64,000 bases of DNA from Phyllobacterium sophorae (GCF_003010965.1 NZ_PGGM01000015.1:62001-126000); one strand, 5' to 3'. Counted from the first letter of the stretch, positions 8,852 through 17,811 are shown. Made by a program: numbers and translations. Notes: a model not told the origin generated them from the letters alone.

Positions 8852-10065
8852 GCGGCCTTTCCTTTTACAAGTGTTTGGCAAGCCGCAATGATCCGATCGC
8901 ACGCCTCTGTCAGTTCATCCTCGGAAGAGGCGTACGACACCCGGAAGTAGGGAGACATCAGGAAGCCTGAGCCGGGAACAACCGCTACGCCAGCTTCCTC
9001 CAGCAGGAACATCGCCACGTCCTCGTCGGATTTGACGACCTGTCCGGATGGCGTCGTCGTTCCGATCAGGCCCTCGCAGGATGCGAAAACGTAGAACGCA
9101 CCATCAGGGGTGCTGCAACGCACTCCGGGCGCCTCGTTGAGCTTATTGACCACGAGATTCCGACGGGCCTCGTATTCTTTTAAAAACCGCTGCAGATACG
9201 ACTGGTCGCCCTGGATTGCCTCCACCGCCGCGTACTGCGAAATTGAACTCGTATGGGAGGCGGTTTGACCTTGAATGGTGTTCATGGCCTTGATGAGGTC
9301 TGCCGGCCCGGCCCCATATCCGAGACGCCAGCCTGTCATGGCATTAGCCTTCGAGACGCCATTGACCGTCAATGTTCTGTCGTAGACCCAGGGGGCGACC
9401 GCGGCGATGGTCGAAAATTCGGCGCCCCCGTATACGAGCTTCTCGTAGATATCATCCGCAAGGATCATGACATGCGGATGGTCTCTCACGACTTCCGCCA
9501 GCCCCCGCAGTTCCTTGGCCGTGTAAACCGCACCGGTGGGATTGGAGGGAGAGTTCAACATCAACCACTTGGTTCGGGACGTAATATATTTTGCAAGGGC
9601 TTCAGGCCTGAGCTTGAAGCCATCTCGTTCGCTGCAGGAAATGACGATCGGAGAACCACCAGCAAGATGCACCATGTCGGGGTACGACACCCAGCAGGGC
9701 GCGGGAATGACAACCTCGTCACCGGGATCGAGCGTCGCAAACAGGGCATTGAAGAGGATCTGTTTGGCGCCGCAAGCGGTGGTTATCTGATTGATGTCGT
9801 ATCGCAGATCGTTTTCGCGCTTAAACTTCTCCTGAATGGCTTTAAGAAGCGAAGGAATACCGGGAACGGGCGTGTATTTCGTTTTTCCCGAGCGGATCGC
9901 CTCGATCCCCGCGTTCTTGACGTTCTCGGGGGTGTCAAAATCCGGCTCTCCCGCACTAAGCGCGATAACGTTTTTTCCTCGTTCCTTCAGTTCGCGCGCT
10001 TTGGCAGTCATTGCCTTGGTCGCCGAGGGCTTCACGGAACCGAGCCGCTTCGAGATGGCAGTCAA
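8848..10065 (-). CDS. Class I/II PLP aminotransferase, candidate phosphonoalanine transaminase, copy 1
   Basis: The 405-residue protein is an aspartate-aminotransferase-like fold type I enzyme. The PLP lysine is in VNGVSKANAMTGWRLGY, and other marks are SAGEPDFDTP, NSPSNPTGAVY and ILADDIYEKLVY. It is translated just ahead of the phosphonopyruvate hydrolase, so its inferred role is to convert 2-amino-3-phosphonopropionate (phosphonoalanine) to phosphonopyruvate, as in the Variovorax pal cluster. The start is TTG at 10065, preceded by AAGGAGG at a good distance; no better ATG exists. Copy 2 at 37233 is about 70 percent identical over the first 60 residues. It could also be a general aspartate or aromatic aminotransferase. 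Confidence 0.82.
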   Translation of the reverse strand: MTAISKRLGSVKPSATKAMTAKARELKERGKNVIALSAGEPDFDTPENVKNAGIEAIRSGKTKYTPVPGIPSLLKAIQEKFKRENDLRYDINQITTACGAKQILFNALFATLDPGDEVVIPAPCWVSYPDMVHLAGGSPIVISCSERDGFKLRPEALAKYITSRTKWLMLNSPSNPTGAVYTAKELRGLAEVVRDHPHVMILADDIYEKLVYGGAEFSTIAAVAPWVYDRTLTVNGVSKANAMTGWRLGYGAGPADLIKAMNTIQGQTASHTSSISQYAAVEAIQGDQSYLQRFLKEYEARRNLVVNKLNEAPGVRCSTPDGAFYVFASCEGLIGTTTPSGQVVKSDEDVAMFLLEEAGVAVVPGSGFLMSPYFRVSYASSEDELTEACDRIIAACQTLVKGKAA

Positions 10066-10166
10066 TTTGGCCTCCTTGTCGCGCCACTTCGGCGCACAGT
10101 CGAAGCACGTTTAGGCTGCGCGATCAGAATCAGCCAGCTGAGCCATCGCTTTTCTAGGGAGTTGAA

Positions 10167-10181
10167 ATCGGATTTTTCGAT
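10167..10181. promoter_or_regulatory. LysR-type box ATCG-N7-CGAT upstream of aminotransferase copy 1
   Basis: The sequence ATCGGATTTTTCGAT is a dyad of the T-N11-A form expected for LysR regulators. It lies 102 bases before the aminotransferase start codon, between that gene and the lysR gene. The same ATCG-N7-CGAT pattern recurs at 11215, 36133 and 37126. Confidence 0.65.
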
Positions 10182-10234
10182 AAAGATAACGTCTAGGGAA
10201 AAACGTCCTCAAGCGAGGCAATCTCGAAACGCTT

Positions 10235-11155
10235 TCAAACCCCGCTTCCGTTGGAACTGTCCAACGCTCCTGCTTTTCGGCACAACCTGGTGACCCAGCG
10301 GCAAAAGGCCCGAGCTAGATCGGGGTTGTGGCTCCGATCAAGGGCATATGCATGGTATTGTTTACCACTGTTGATCCGCGAGCCCGGCAAGACTTCCAGA
10401 AGACCTTGACCAATTAGTTCAGCAACCAGGATCTGAGGCGTTACTAGCAGGCTCTGACCGGTCGTGACCGCCGGCAACGCCAGATAGTGATGATCATATC
10501 GTGCTCCAGAAAGTATATCAGACGTCTTCAGGCCTAGAGCTCGCGTCCATATAGGTAGAATATCAGGCCTGGAGGTCACAGTAATCAGCGGCGTCGTACG
10601 CAAAGACGCAAGACTGAGCCCCGCGACAAACCTTGGTGCGCCGACACACACGAGTTGCTCGTCGTAGACGTCCCAGCGGTCGGATGCTTGAGTAAGTTCC
10701 AGATCGCGTGTCAAAAGCACATCGAAGTTGTCCGTCACGGTTGGGGCGGACAGCGAAGTGACGATATCCACCGTCACCCCGCCCAGTTCTTTGGAGAAGT
10801 GCTGAAGATTGGGAATCAACAGCGAATAAGAAAAGGTAGAAAGTGATGTGCGCACGATCAGCCGGTTTGCTTCCTTCCGGTCGCCACGTCGCATTCGGTT
10901 TGCCGTAAATAGTATTGTTTCCAAGGGCTCGGACACGGCATCCGCAAACAGACGTCCAAAATCGGTCAACTCACTGCGGCGGCCGCGACGCTCTACAAGG
11001 TTGGCTCCGAGATATTCTTCCAGTACGGCTAAGTGCCGGCTGGCAGAACTCTGTGTTATTCCCAGACTCTTGGCGGCGCGCGTCACGCTATTCTCGCGAG
11101 CAATTTGCACGAATGCGCGTACAGCGTTGAGTGATAAATCTTCCTTTTCCGACAT
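10235..11155 (-). CDS. LysR-family transcriptional regulator of the phosphonopyruvate locus, copy 1
   Basis: The protein of about 306 residues has an N-terminal winged helix-turn-helix (FVQIARENSVTRAAKSLGITQSSASRHLAVLEEYLG) and a LysR substrate-binding domain. The start MSEKEDLSLN at 11155 is chosen because the second copy begins at the same point; ATGs at 11164 and 11173 are alternatives. It lies between the divergent ABC transporter operon and the aminotransferase-hydrolase genes, each preceded by an ATCG-N7-CGAT box. It is therefore the likely activator of both, comparable to the PalR regulator described for phosphonoalanine catabolism. The inducer is unknown. The copy at 36199 is roughly three-quarters identical. 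Confidence 0.88.
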   Translation of the reverse strand: MSEKEDLSLNAVRAFVQIARENSVTRAAKSLGITQSSASRHLAVLEEYLGANLVERRGRRSELTDFGRLFADAVSEPLETILFTANRMRRGDRKEANRLIVRTSLSTFSYSLLIPNLQHFSKELGGVTVDIVTSLSAPTVTDNFDVLLTRDLELTQASDRWDVYDEQLVCVGAPRFVAGLSLASLRTTPLITVTSRPDILPIWTRALGLKTSDILSGARYDHHYLALPAVTTGQSLLVTPQILVAELIGQGLLEVLPGSRINSGKQYHAYALDRSHNPDLARAFCRWVTRLCRKAGALDSSNGSGV

Positions 11156-11214
11156 CTTGATCATTCCATCCATTCAGACAAGCGAAGCGCCAATCGCAAA
11201 ATAGCTGCGTTAAT

Positions 11215-11229
11215 ATCGAAATTTTCGAT
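11215..11229. promoter_or_regulatory. LysR-type box in the lysR / ABC transporter divergent promoter, copy 1
   Basis: The perfect palindrome ATCGAAATTTTCGAT (seven bases, one base, seven bases) lies 100 bases before the transporter ATPase start and 60 bases before the LysR start. It fits the T-N11-A rule and matches the boxes at 10167, 36133 and 37126. Confidence 0.7.
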
Positions 11230-11328
11230 GACTGTCATTTACTTGTAGCAAAAAGCGCTGATTAGATTGCTATCAACGCCGAATAAAAACTTCTAGCCGT
11301 TGAACGGTTGATAATGAAGGGGAACGAA

Positions 11329-12504
11329 ATGGCGGAAATTTCGATACGGAATGTCACAAAGTCATTCCAGGCGACGTCGGTTCTGCGCGAAGTGTCGCTC
11401 AATATTGCTGATGGTGAGTTCCTGACGCTGCTCGGTCCGTCAGGTTGCGGCAAGTCGACACTGTTGCGGATCCTCGCGGGCCTCGAGGTGCAGACCGGCG
11501 GTTCGGTTGCGATCGGCGAGCGCATCGTGGACGGCGTGCGACCGAAGCGGCGCGACGTCGCCATGGTGTTCCAGTCCTATGCGCTTTATCCGCATATGAC
11601 AGTCGCCCAGAACATGGCGTTGCCTTTGCGCATGCGGCGGCTTTCTTCCTGGCAACGGCTGCCGCTGCTGGGTCGGTTTATGCCGGGAACGACGGCGACA
11701 ACCGCGGAGATCGAGCGGGACGTCACCCGCACGGCCAAGGCGCTCGGTATCGGCCATCTGCTGGCCCGCAAGCCCGGCCAGCTCTCTGGCGGCCAGCGCC
11801 AGCGTGTCGCCGTCGGCCGTGCGATGGTGCGGGAACCCGCCGTCTTCCTGATGGATGAACCGCTCTCCAATCTCGACGCTAAGCTCAGAGTCCAGATGCG
11901 GGCCGAGATCAAGGAATTGCATAACCGGCTCGGCGTCACCTTCGTCTACGTCACCCATGACCAGGCCGAAGCCATGACCATGTCGGACCGGGTGGCGGTG
12001 ATGCTCGACGGCGAGCTGCTGCAGGTCGCACCGCCGCAACAGATATACGCCGATCCTGACGACCGACGGGTGGCTGAGTTTATCGGCTCACCCAAGATCA
12101 ACATGCTGGAGGGCAAGGTACTGGAAGCTGGGCTTGCCAACATGGCTGGCGCGGCGTTTTCGGTCCCGGTACAGGTAGCCTCGGGCACGACCATCACGAT
12201 CGGAATTCGCCCCGAGGCTTTCCACGTCGTCGATAGCCATGGCCTGAACGTCCTGACTGGTTCCGTGCGGATGGTAGAGCACATGGGGTCTGACCTCTTC
12301 GTCCATCTCGACGTCCCGGGAACCGATCATCCGGTCATTGCCCGGCTCCTCGCCGAACGTGCACCGCAGATCGTCTCGGGCCAGACCCTGCATCTCGGCG
12401 TCAAGCCGGAGCGCCTGTTGCTCTTTTCCGCCGACGGACGGCGTCTGCGCCCTGAGGATCATGCAGGCGCGACCGTGCTGCGGATGAAGGAGCACGTGCA
12501 ATGA
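11329..12504 (+). CDS. ABC transporter ATP-binding protein, UgpC/MalK type, copy 1
   Basis: The 391-residue ATPase energises uptake by the two permeases encoded next. It has Walker A GPSGCGKST near residue 38, the signature LSGGQRQRVAVGRAM, Walker B AVFLMDEPLSN, the switch histidine in YVTHDQAEAMT, and a C-terminal TOBE-like domain after about residue 240. The ATG at 11329 follows AAGGGGA at 11317-11323; the earlier TTG at 11308 is less likely. Its stop overlaps the next start (ATGA). Copy 2 at 34858-36033 is nearly identical in the ATPase domain and more divergent in the C-terminal third. The LysR box upstream suggests control by the divergent regulator. Confidence 0.93.
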   Translation: MAEISIRNVTKSFQATSVLREVSLNIADGEFLTLLGPSGCGKSTLLRILAGLEVQTGGSVAIGERIVDGVRPKRRDVAMVFQSYALYPHMTVAQNMALPLRMRRLSSWQRLPLLGRFMPGTTATTAEIERDVTRTAKALGIGHLLARKPGQLSGGQRQRVAVGRAMVREPAVFLMDEPLSNLDAKLRVQMRAEIKELHNRLGVTFVYVTHDQAEAMTMSDRVAVMLDGELLQVAPPQQIYADPDDRRVAEFIGSPKINMLEGKVLEAGLANMAGAAFSVPVQVASGTTITIGIRPEAFHVVDSHGLNVLTGSVRMVEHMGSDLFVHLDVPGTDHPVIARLLAERAPQIVSGQTLHLGVKPERLLLFSADGRRLRPEDHAGATVLRMKEHVQ

Positions 12505-13457
12505 GCAGCGCTTCTTCCACCGCAACCAAACCTGCCGCATCTTCGGCAGACCGGCCCGGCACCCGCAAGGCATTGCGCCATCACCGGCTTGCCGAAACAT
12601 TCACCGCATGGTCGCTCGCCGGACCGGCGCTTGTCCTGCTTGTCGTCCTGTTCTTCCTGCCGGTCTTTGCCATCTTCGCCATCGCGCTGACCGACTGGCA
12701 GTTCGGCGCCAGTACGCTGTCCTTCGTCGGGTTCGGCAACTTCAAGGAAGTCTTCGCCGACGAGGGCTTCCGTGCTTCGCTGGTCAACACCATCCTTTAT
12801 GTCACGATCGTCGTCCCCGGCACCATCATCCTCGGCTTGGTGATCGCGCTCCTGATCGAAAGCGGCAAGTCCTTTCGCGCCTTCTATCGTGCCATCCACT
12901 TCCTGCCCTTCATGGCCACGCTGACCGCCATGGCGATCGCCTGGGAGGCGCTGCTCCATCCCACCATCGGGCTCGTCAACCAGACGCTTACCGGCCTCGG
13001 ATTGCCGACGGCCAACTGGCTGCGCGATGAGAACACCGTGCTGCCGGCGCTGGCCATGATCGGTATCTGGCAGAATCTCGGCTATGCAATGGTGCTGTTT
13101 CTCGCCGGGTTGAAGTCGATCCCGCAGGATCTCTACGATGCTGCCGACATCGATGGCGCCGACCTCTGGCTCGACCGCTTGCGTACCGTCACCCTGCCAA
13201 TGCTTGGGCCGGTGACCATGTTCGTCTTCATCGTCGTGGCACTCAAGGCCTTCGAGACCTTCGACACCGTGCAGGTTCTGACGCAAGGCGGCCCCGGCCA
13301 TGCCTCCGAGATGCTGCTCTTTACGCTCTACCGCGAAAGCTTCGAGTACCTGCGCACCGGTTACGGCGCCTCCGTTGCCGTCGTCTTTCTCAGTATCGTC
13401 GTCGCGCTGACGCTGATCCAGGCCCGCGTGATGGACAAAAAGGTACACTACCAATGA
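12501..13457 (+). CDS. ABC transporter permease, UgpA/MalF type, copy 1
   Basis: The 318-residue inner-membrane protein has six predicted hydrophobic segments starting near residue 40 and the permease coupling loop with the EAA-like region around DAADIDGADLWLDRLRTVTLPML. It starts at an ATG that overlaps the ATPase stop and ends overlapping the second permease, so the three are translationally coupled. It would form the channel together with the 13454 product. Copy 2 at 33905-34861 differs at only about 15 of 318 residues, one of the best conserved parts of the duplication. The transported substrate is inferred to be an aminophosphonate from the neighbouring genes. Confidence 0.92.
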   Translation: MSSASSTATKPAASSADRPGTRKALRHHRLAETFTAWSLAGPALVLLVVLFFLPVFAIFAIALTDWQFGASTLSFVGFGNFKEVFADEGFRASLVNTILYVTIVVPGTIILGLVIALLIESGKSFRAFYRAIHFLPFMATLTAMAIAWEALLHPTIGLVNQTLTGLGLPTANWLRDENTVLPALAMIGIWQNLGYAMVLFLAGLKSIPQDLYDAADIDGADLWLDRLRTVTLPMLGPVTMFVFIVVALKAFETFDTVQVLTQGGPGHASEMLLFTLYRESFEYLRTGYGASVAVVFLSIVVALTLIQARVMDKKVHYQ

Positions 13458-14299
13458 GCACGCCTCACTCCCAGGGTCTCTCCGCGCCCTCCGCGGTCAT
13501 GCGCCATTGCGTGCTGCTGATCACCGGCGCGCTGATCCTCGTCCCCTTCGTGTGGATGGTCTCACTGTCGATCAAGCCGCCGGGCGAGATCTTCCGCGCC
13601 TCCTTCTCCTTCTGGCCCCAGCAGTTCTATGGCATAGAGAACTATACCCGCGCGCTAACCGAAGCGCCCCTGCCGCAATACATGCTGAACGGCGTCTTCG
13701 TCTGCACGATGATCGTCGTGCTGCAAATTGCCGTCTGCGCGCCGGCGGCCTATGCGCTGGCCAAGCTCGACTTCCCGGGCAAGAACCTGCTGTTCGCCAT
13801 GGTGCTGATCGCGCTGATCCTGCCACATGAGGTGTTGTCGCTGCCGCTGTTCATCCTCGGCTACCAAATCGGCATTCTCAACACCTATGCGGCGTTGATC
13901 CTACCGTTTGTCGTCTCGCCCTTCGGCATCTTCCTGTTCCGGCAGTTCTTCAAGACCATCCCCGATGACGTCATCCATGCCGCGCGTCTCGATGGTCTCT
14001 CCGAACTCGCCATCGTCTGGAGGATCATGGTGCCCATGGCGCTGCCGGCCATCATCGCCTTCGCAATCTTTTCGGTCGTTTCCCACTGGAACAGCCTGTT
14101 CTGGCCGCTCATCGCGGTGCGTGATCAGTCCCTCATGCCGCCACCGCTCGGCATCATGGCCTTCAAGAACGAAGAAGCCGGCAACGACTACGGTCCGCTC
14201 ATGGCCGCCTCGACCATCGTCGTCGCGCCCCTCATCATCGCATTCCTCTCCGCTCAAAGATGGTTCGTCGAAGGACTGACAGGCGGGGCGGTCAAGTAA
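13454..14299 (+). CDS. ABC transporter permease, UgpE/MalG type, copy 1
   Basis: The 281-residue inner-membrane permease has six hydrophobic segments and the coupling motif region HAARLDGLSELAIVWRIMVPMALP. It pairs with the UgpA-like permease and overlaps it by four bases (ATGA). The C-terminus WFVEGLTGGAVK is typical of the MalG/UgpE branch, where GLTxGAVK is recurrent. Copy 2 at 33072-33908 is about 97 percent identical apart from a three-residue gap near the N-terminus. A 53-base gap then leads to the binding-protein gene. Confidence 0.92.
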   Translation: MSTPHSQGLSAPSAVMRHCVLLITGALILVPFVWMVSLSIKPPGEIFRASFSFWPQQFYGIENYTRALTEAPLPQYMLNGVFVCTMIVVLQIAVCAPAAYALAKLDFPGKNLLFAMVLIALILPHEVLSLPLFILGYQIGILNTYAALILPFVVSPFGIFLFRQFFKTIPDDVIHAARLDGLSELAIVWRIMVPMALPAIIAFAIFSVVSHWNSLFWPLIAVRDQSLMPPPLGIMAFKNEEAGNDYGPLMAASTIVVAPLIIAFLSAQRWFVEGLTGGAVK

Positions 14300-14352
14300 C
14301 ACTGGCGTCGAATGAAACAGCTTCTAACAACCCCAAAACCTTAGGATAAGCC

Positions 14353-15624
14353 ATGATCGAAATTAGCCGCCGCAGCCTGGTGAAGTCTCTTCTCGCAGCG
14401 CCTGTCGTCCTGTCGTCAACCTCTCTATTCGCTCAAACGCAAACGACCTTGACAGCCAACTATGCCACAACCGCGTTCGATGCGCTGATGGCTCAGGCCG
14501 CTGACCTGTACGCAAAGCATGCAGGAGTATCGGTAACTTTCCAGAAGCCAGCGCCGGCATCCGGTGGCGAGTTGATCAAGCAGACCTTGCTGAATGCGAT
14601 TGCGGGTGGATTGCCAGACATCTCGTTCAGCGCGAACAACTATGTCCAGCGATTGGCAAGCCAGAACCTGGCTCAGCCGCTGGACAAGTTGGCAGCGACA
14701 GACAGCGCATGGTCGCAGATGCAAGGGCATTCGACGGTCGGCCGCATCGGCCAGGTCGACGGCCACCTCTACGGTGTTCCGTTTCAGGTTTCCGTTCCCG
14801 TATGCATGGTCAACCTTGCATTGGCCGAGAAGGCGGGTGCGGATCCAAGGGCGCTTCCGAGCGACTGGCCGGGGATAATCGCTCTCGCCAAGCGCATCTC
14901 CGCGCTTGGAAATGGTATAGTCGGAGGCTTCTTCGACCTGGGCGCCGCCTGGACATTCCAGGCTCTGATCACCGCGGACGGTGGGCAGATGGCGACACCG
15001 GACGGACGCGACGTCGCATTCGAGGGACCGACCGGCATGAAGGCCATGGAGGTTCTGAAAGGATTCGGCGAAGCTGGAATGATCAGCATGAGTGACAAGC
15101 AGGCATTTCAAGCATTCGGCGCCGGGACGATCGGTATCTACGCTACCTCCAACAACGTCCTGTCCAATCTGGAAAAACAAGCCGCTGGAAATTTTGAGAT
15201 CGGCACCATTGCTTGGCCCTTGACATCGCCGAACGGTCTGTTGCCGGCCGGCGGCCGAACGGGCGTAGTCTTCACAAAGGACCCAGATCGTCAGGCGGCT
15301 GCCTGGCAGTTCCTTCAGTTCATGACGAGCCCGGAGATTCAGACTCTGGTGGTGAAGGCAACCGGCGCCATCCCGCTCGACCCTGATGCGGTTCAAGACG
15401 ACAAGTATCTGGGTGGTTTTTATAAAGAACACAAGAACCATTCCGGCGGCCTGGCTCGAGCCAAGCATCTTACGGGATGGTACAGCTATCCTGGTGAAAA
15501 CGCGGTGAAGATCAACGAGATCATGATCGACCGGCTTAGTCAGGTGGCGACCTTGAAAGCAGCTCCGGATGCCATGTTGAAATCGATGTCTCAAGAGATC
15601 AGGGCGCTTCTTCCAAAGGCGTAA
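14353..15624 (+). CDS. ABC transporter extracellular solute-binding protein (family 1), copy 1
   Basis: The 423-residue periplasmic protein belongs to the UgpB/MalE-like binding-protein family. Its leader SRRSLVKSLLAAP followed by a hydrophobic stretch and ending near LFAQ has the twin-arginine pattern, so export by Tat is likely; the copy 2 protein has an ordinary Sec leader. The last gene of the transporter operon, it delivers substrate to the permeases. The ATG follows TTAGGATAAG. Unlike the permeases, this protein is strongly divergent from its counterpart at 31732-33006, suggesting a different ligand. The ligand is inferred to be an organophosphonate but could be any small polar solute. 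Confidence 0.9.
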   Translation: MIEISRRSLVKSLLAAPVVLSSTSLFAQTQTTLTANYATTAFDALMAQAADLYAKHAGVSVTFQKPAPASGGELIKQTLLNAIAGGLPDISFSANNYVQRLASQNLAQPLDKLAATDSAWSQMQGHSTVGRIGQVDGHLYGVPFQVSVPVCMVNLALAEKAGADPRALPSDWPGIIALAKRISALGNGIVGGFFDLGAAWTFQALITADGGQMATPDGRDVAFEGPTGMKAMEVLKGFGEAGMISMSDKQAFQAFGAGTIGIYATSNNVLSNLEKQAAGNFEIGTIAWPLTSPNGLLPAGGRTGVVFTKDPDRQAAAWQFLQFMTSPEIQTLVVKATGAIPLDPDAVQDDKYLGGFYKEHKNHSGGLARAKHLTGWYSYPGENAVKINEIMIDRLSQVATLKAAPDAMLKSMSQEIRALLPKA

Positions 15625-15858
15625 ATCCGCCGCCACTCACCAAGGGGGGCAGTGGCCTGAGCTTGCTTCGGCCGCCCCTCCACTGGCCATACCGCACGGC
15701 AGCGCACCGCGGGCTTCGTTTCATATCGCCTCCTGGCTCCTCCCGTCTCGGTTTAAGAGTAAGGCATGCTCCTCCAACAGACGACAAGTATCATGCCACT
15801 TTCGTCAAATACAACGTAGAAGCCGCGCCACAAACGCCGGCAGTATAGAGATTAGCAA

Positions 15859-17112
15859 ATGCCTCATGTAGCTGTGATTGGAGCCGGCGTCGTTGGCGTG
15901 ATGTCTGCGTACTCGCTTTTTCAGTCCGGATATCGCGTCACCTTGATTGATCCTGCTGAGCCGGGCAGCACGCGAGCATCGAGTTATGGGAACGGTGGAT
16001 GGCTCAGCCCAAGCATGGTAGTGCCCGGCGCCCTGCCGGGGCTATGGAAAAAGGTGCCGAAGTTCCTCCTCGACCCGAAAGGACCTTTGACGATCGACAT
16101 GCGACGCCTTCCGAAACTTACCCCATGGCTGCTGCGGTTTCTCTGGAATGGCGCGACGGAAAGGCGTGTTCGTCCCACTGCGGCGGCGCTGAGCTCCCTG
16201 GTCGGAAGCTGTCCCGGTCTTCATATCGAGATCGCCAAGACAATCGGAGCCCCGCATCTGGTGGAAGCGAGCGGATTGCTGTTCCTGTACCGTAATCGAG
16301 ACGCCTACGAGGGGGAAGTTCTACCGTGGGCTCTTCGCCGCGAATTGGGCGCGACTTGGACTGAACTCGATGAACAAGAGTTGCGGATAACCGAACCCTG
16401 CACGCCGGAAGGATATCGGTTCGGGGTCCTGGTGGCGGGCGGACATACTTTTGATCCGGGCCTGTTCGTTGCCGAAGTTGCTAAATTCCTGTTTGCCAAC
16501 GGGGTTCATTATCACCGGGCGACCGCACTCGATTTTATCTTCGGCCGCGATCGACTGAATGCGGTAACAACGGATCATGGTCAGATCGAATGCGACAAGG
16601 CAGTAATCTCAGCCGGGGCGTGGTCTTCGACGCTTGCAGCGTTGGTAGGCGACCGGATACCACTCGAAGCGGAGCGGGGACATCATATTGTCATCCCTGG
16701 AAACGGACCCGAACTTCAGCACCCGCTACTTTTAACGGATCGCAAGATAACGGTAAGAAAGGTCGCTGCAGGCACGAAAATCACGGGTCAGGTAGACTTC
16801 TCGGGCCTCGAGGCGCCAGCGAACCCCTTGCGCTTTGCAGTCTTGCGTGAGCTCGTCGTCGACGCTTTTCCAATGCTGGGAGAAGGGCCGGAGCGAAAGA
16901 TATCGACCTGGATGGGACGGCGACCGTCATTGCCGGACAGCATGCCAGCTATTGGCCACAGTCGCCGTTCAACCGACATCGTTCACGCTTTTGGCCACGG
17001 CCACACGGGATTCGCTGCGGCTCCGGAAACAGCGCGGCTCGTTATGCGCCTGATCGAACAAAAGCAACCTTTGGGAAAGGCGTCGTCTTTCTCGCCGCAA
17101 CGATTCTCCTAG
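15859..17112 (+). CDS. FAD-dependent D-amino acid dehydrogenase-like oxidoreductase (DadA type)
   Basis: The 417-residue protein is a DAO-family flavoprotein. It opens with the dinucleotide fold VAVIGAGVVGVMSAY, continues with the SYGNGGWLSPS segment and ends with the AFGHGHTGFAAAPETARL motif that closes the FAD site. DadA-like enzymes oxidatively deaminate D-amino acids and pass electrons to the respiratory chain. Start ATG 15859 has only a weak upstream GAG. It follows the transporter operon by 234 bases and precedes a decayed ridA; RidA proteins clear the imine products of such enzymes. A D- or N-alkyl aminophosphonate is a possible substrate, by context only. Confidence 0.85.
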   Translation: MPHVAVIGAGVVGVMSAYSLFQSGYRVTLIDPAEPGSTRASSYGNGGWLSPSMVVPGALPGLWKKVPKFLLDPKGPLTIDMRRLPKLTPWLLRFLWNGATERRVRPTAAALSSLVGSCPGLHIEIAKTIGAPHLVEASGLLFLYRNRDAYEGEVLPWALRRELGATWTELDEQELRITEPCTPEGYRFGVLVAGGHTFDPGLFVAEVAKFLFANGVHYHRATALDFIFGRDRLNAVTTDHGQIECDKAVISAGAWSSTLAALVGDRIPLEAERGHHIVIPGNGPELQHPLLLTDRKITVRKVAAGTKITGQVDFSGLEAPANPLRFAVLRELVVDAFPMLGEGPERKISTWMGRRPSLPDSMPAIGHSRRSTDIVHAFGHGHTGFAAAPETARLVMRLIEQKQPLGKASSFSPQRFS

Positions 17113-17149
17113 CGCGAGGCCGCCGCCGCGAGACAAGTGGGTGTGTGAA

Positions 17150-17490
17150 AAAGAATGATGCAATGACGGCAACCTCGACAAGCAAATTGCCCTGAAGGAA
17201 CGCGGGAGCGCGCCGGGGCGGCGACCGGACACGAGCCACTCGTTCCAAACCGAATTCATGTCGGCGACGTGACGGATGAGCGCGTGCATCCAGATCGTTG
17301 CCGAAAGCAGGCGCGAATTGTCAGTTCCTTCTTCGGCTAGGCGGCGGTCGATTATCCTCCAGGGACTTGATCTGATCTAACACAGATGCGCTTTGGGGAC
17401 TTCACTCCCCGAAACGTAGACGACGCCGTTGTAGATTGCGGCGTCCGAGCGGTGGAGAAACTTGCCCCTATTGAATCTGCGCCGGCGCTT
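17150..17490 (-). pseudogene. Decayed ridA (YjgF/YER057c/UK114 family)
   Basis: No open frame spans this stretch, but three consecutive pieces on the minus strand match the intact RidA at 27090-27458. The first piece, GKFLHRSDAAIYNGVVYVSG, ends at a stop soon after. The second, IDRRLAEEGTDNSRLLSATIW continuing into the VWNEWLVSGRRP region, lies in another frame. The third, LVEVAVIAS, is in a further frame. At least two frameshifts and one stop therefore separate them. The gene lies convergent to the DadA-like gene. It is a clear paralogue of the intact copy, left to decay. Confidence 0.82.
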
Positions 17491-17573
17491 AGGTGTGACT
17501 GAGGCCAACCAAATCGCGCTGCGGAACCAGCGTTAGCCGTACAAAGCGAGACAGCCTATGATATTTCCCCGCA

Positions 17574-17694
17574 AAATTTCTCATCGTCAGCTTTGATGGC
17601 CTACGTCCCGACCTGATCGATCAGGCTCGCACACCCAGTCTGCTGCGCTTGAAAGAAATCGGAACGACGCTCGCCGCCCAGCGGACCGGCTGTG
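17574..17694 (+). pseudogene. Remnant of a type I phosphodiesterase / nucleotide pyrophosphatase gene
   Basis: A short plus-strand frame reads KFLIVSFDGLRPDLI, then ARTPSLLRLKEIGTTLAAQRT, which is the N-terminal metal-site region of alkaline-phosphatase-superfamily phosphodiesterases (FDG with the metal aspartate, then the TPNL-like segment). A TGA stands four codons before it, so it has no start, and it ends in a TGA at about 17692. Nothing matching the rest of such an enzyme (about 400 residues) follows. It points to loss of a phosphodiesterase gene next to the phosphonate operon. Confidence 0.6.
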
Positions 17695-17811
17695 CAGCGA
17701 AGAAAGTTCCCCGCCGCACTTGATTGAATGAACGGCAATCCTTGCAGATACCTGCGAGCCAGAGATCGGCCTCCGAGACTCCAGGCGCTATAGTTATCTC
17801 GGCTTTGCCGC

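Noticed and set aside
8848-10065. Naming the aminotransferase aspC or aatA
   Set aside because: The fold resembles aspartate aminotransferase, but the operon points to phosphonoalanine, so no symbol was assigned.
12459-13454. Long open frames antisense to the permease genes (also 33908-34750)
   Set aside because: They are shadows of the high-GC permease codons, rich in D/E/R/Q without any family pattern, and the sense frames are clear permeases.
15625-15858. Short inverted repeat GCCACT/AGTGGC after the copy 1 binding-protein gene
   Set aside because: A six-base stem with a 13-base loop and no T-tract is too weak to call a terminator. The small frames here are not supported.
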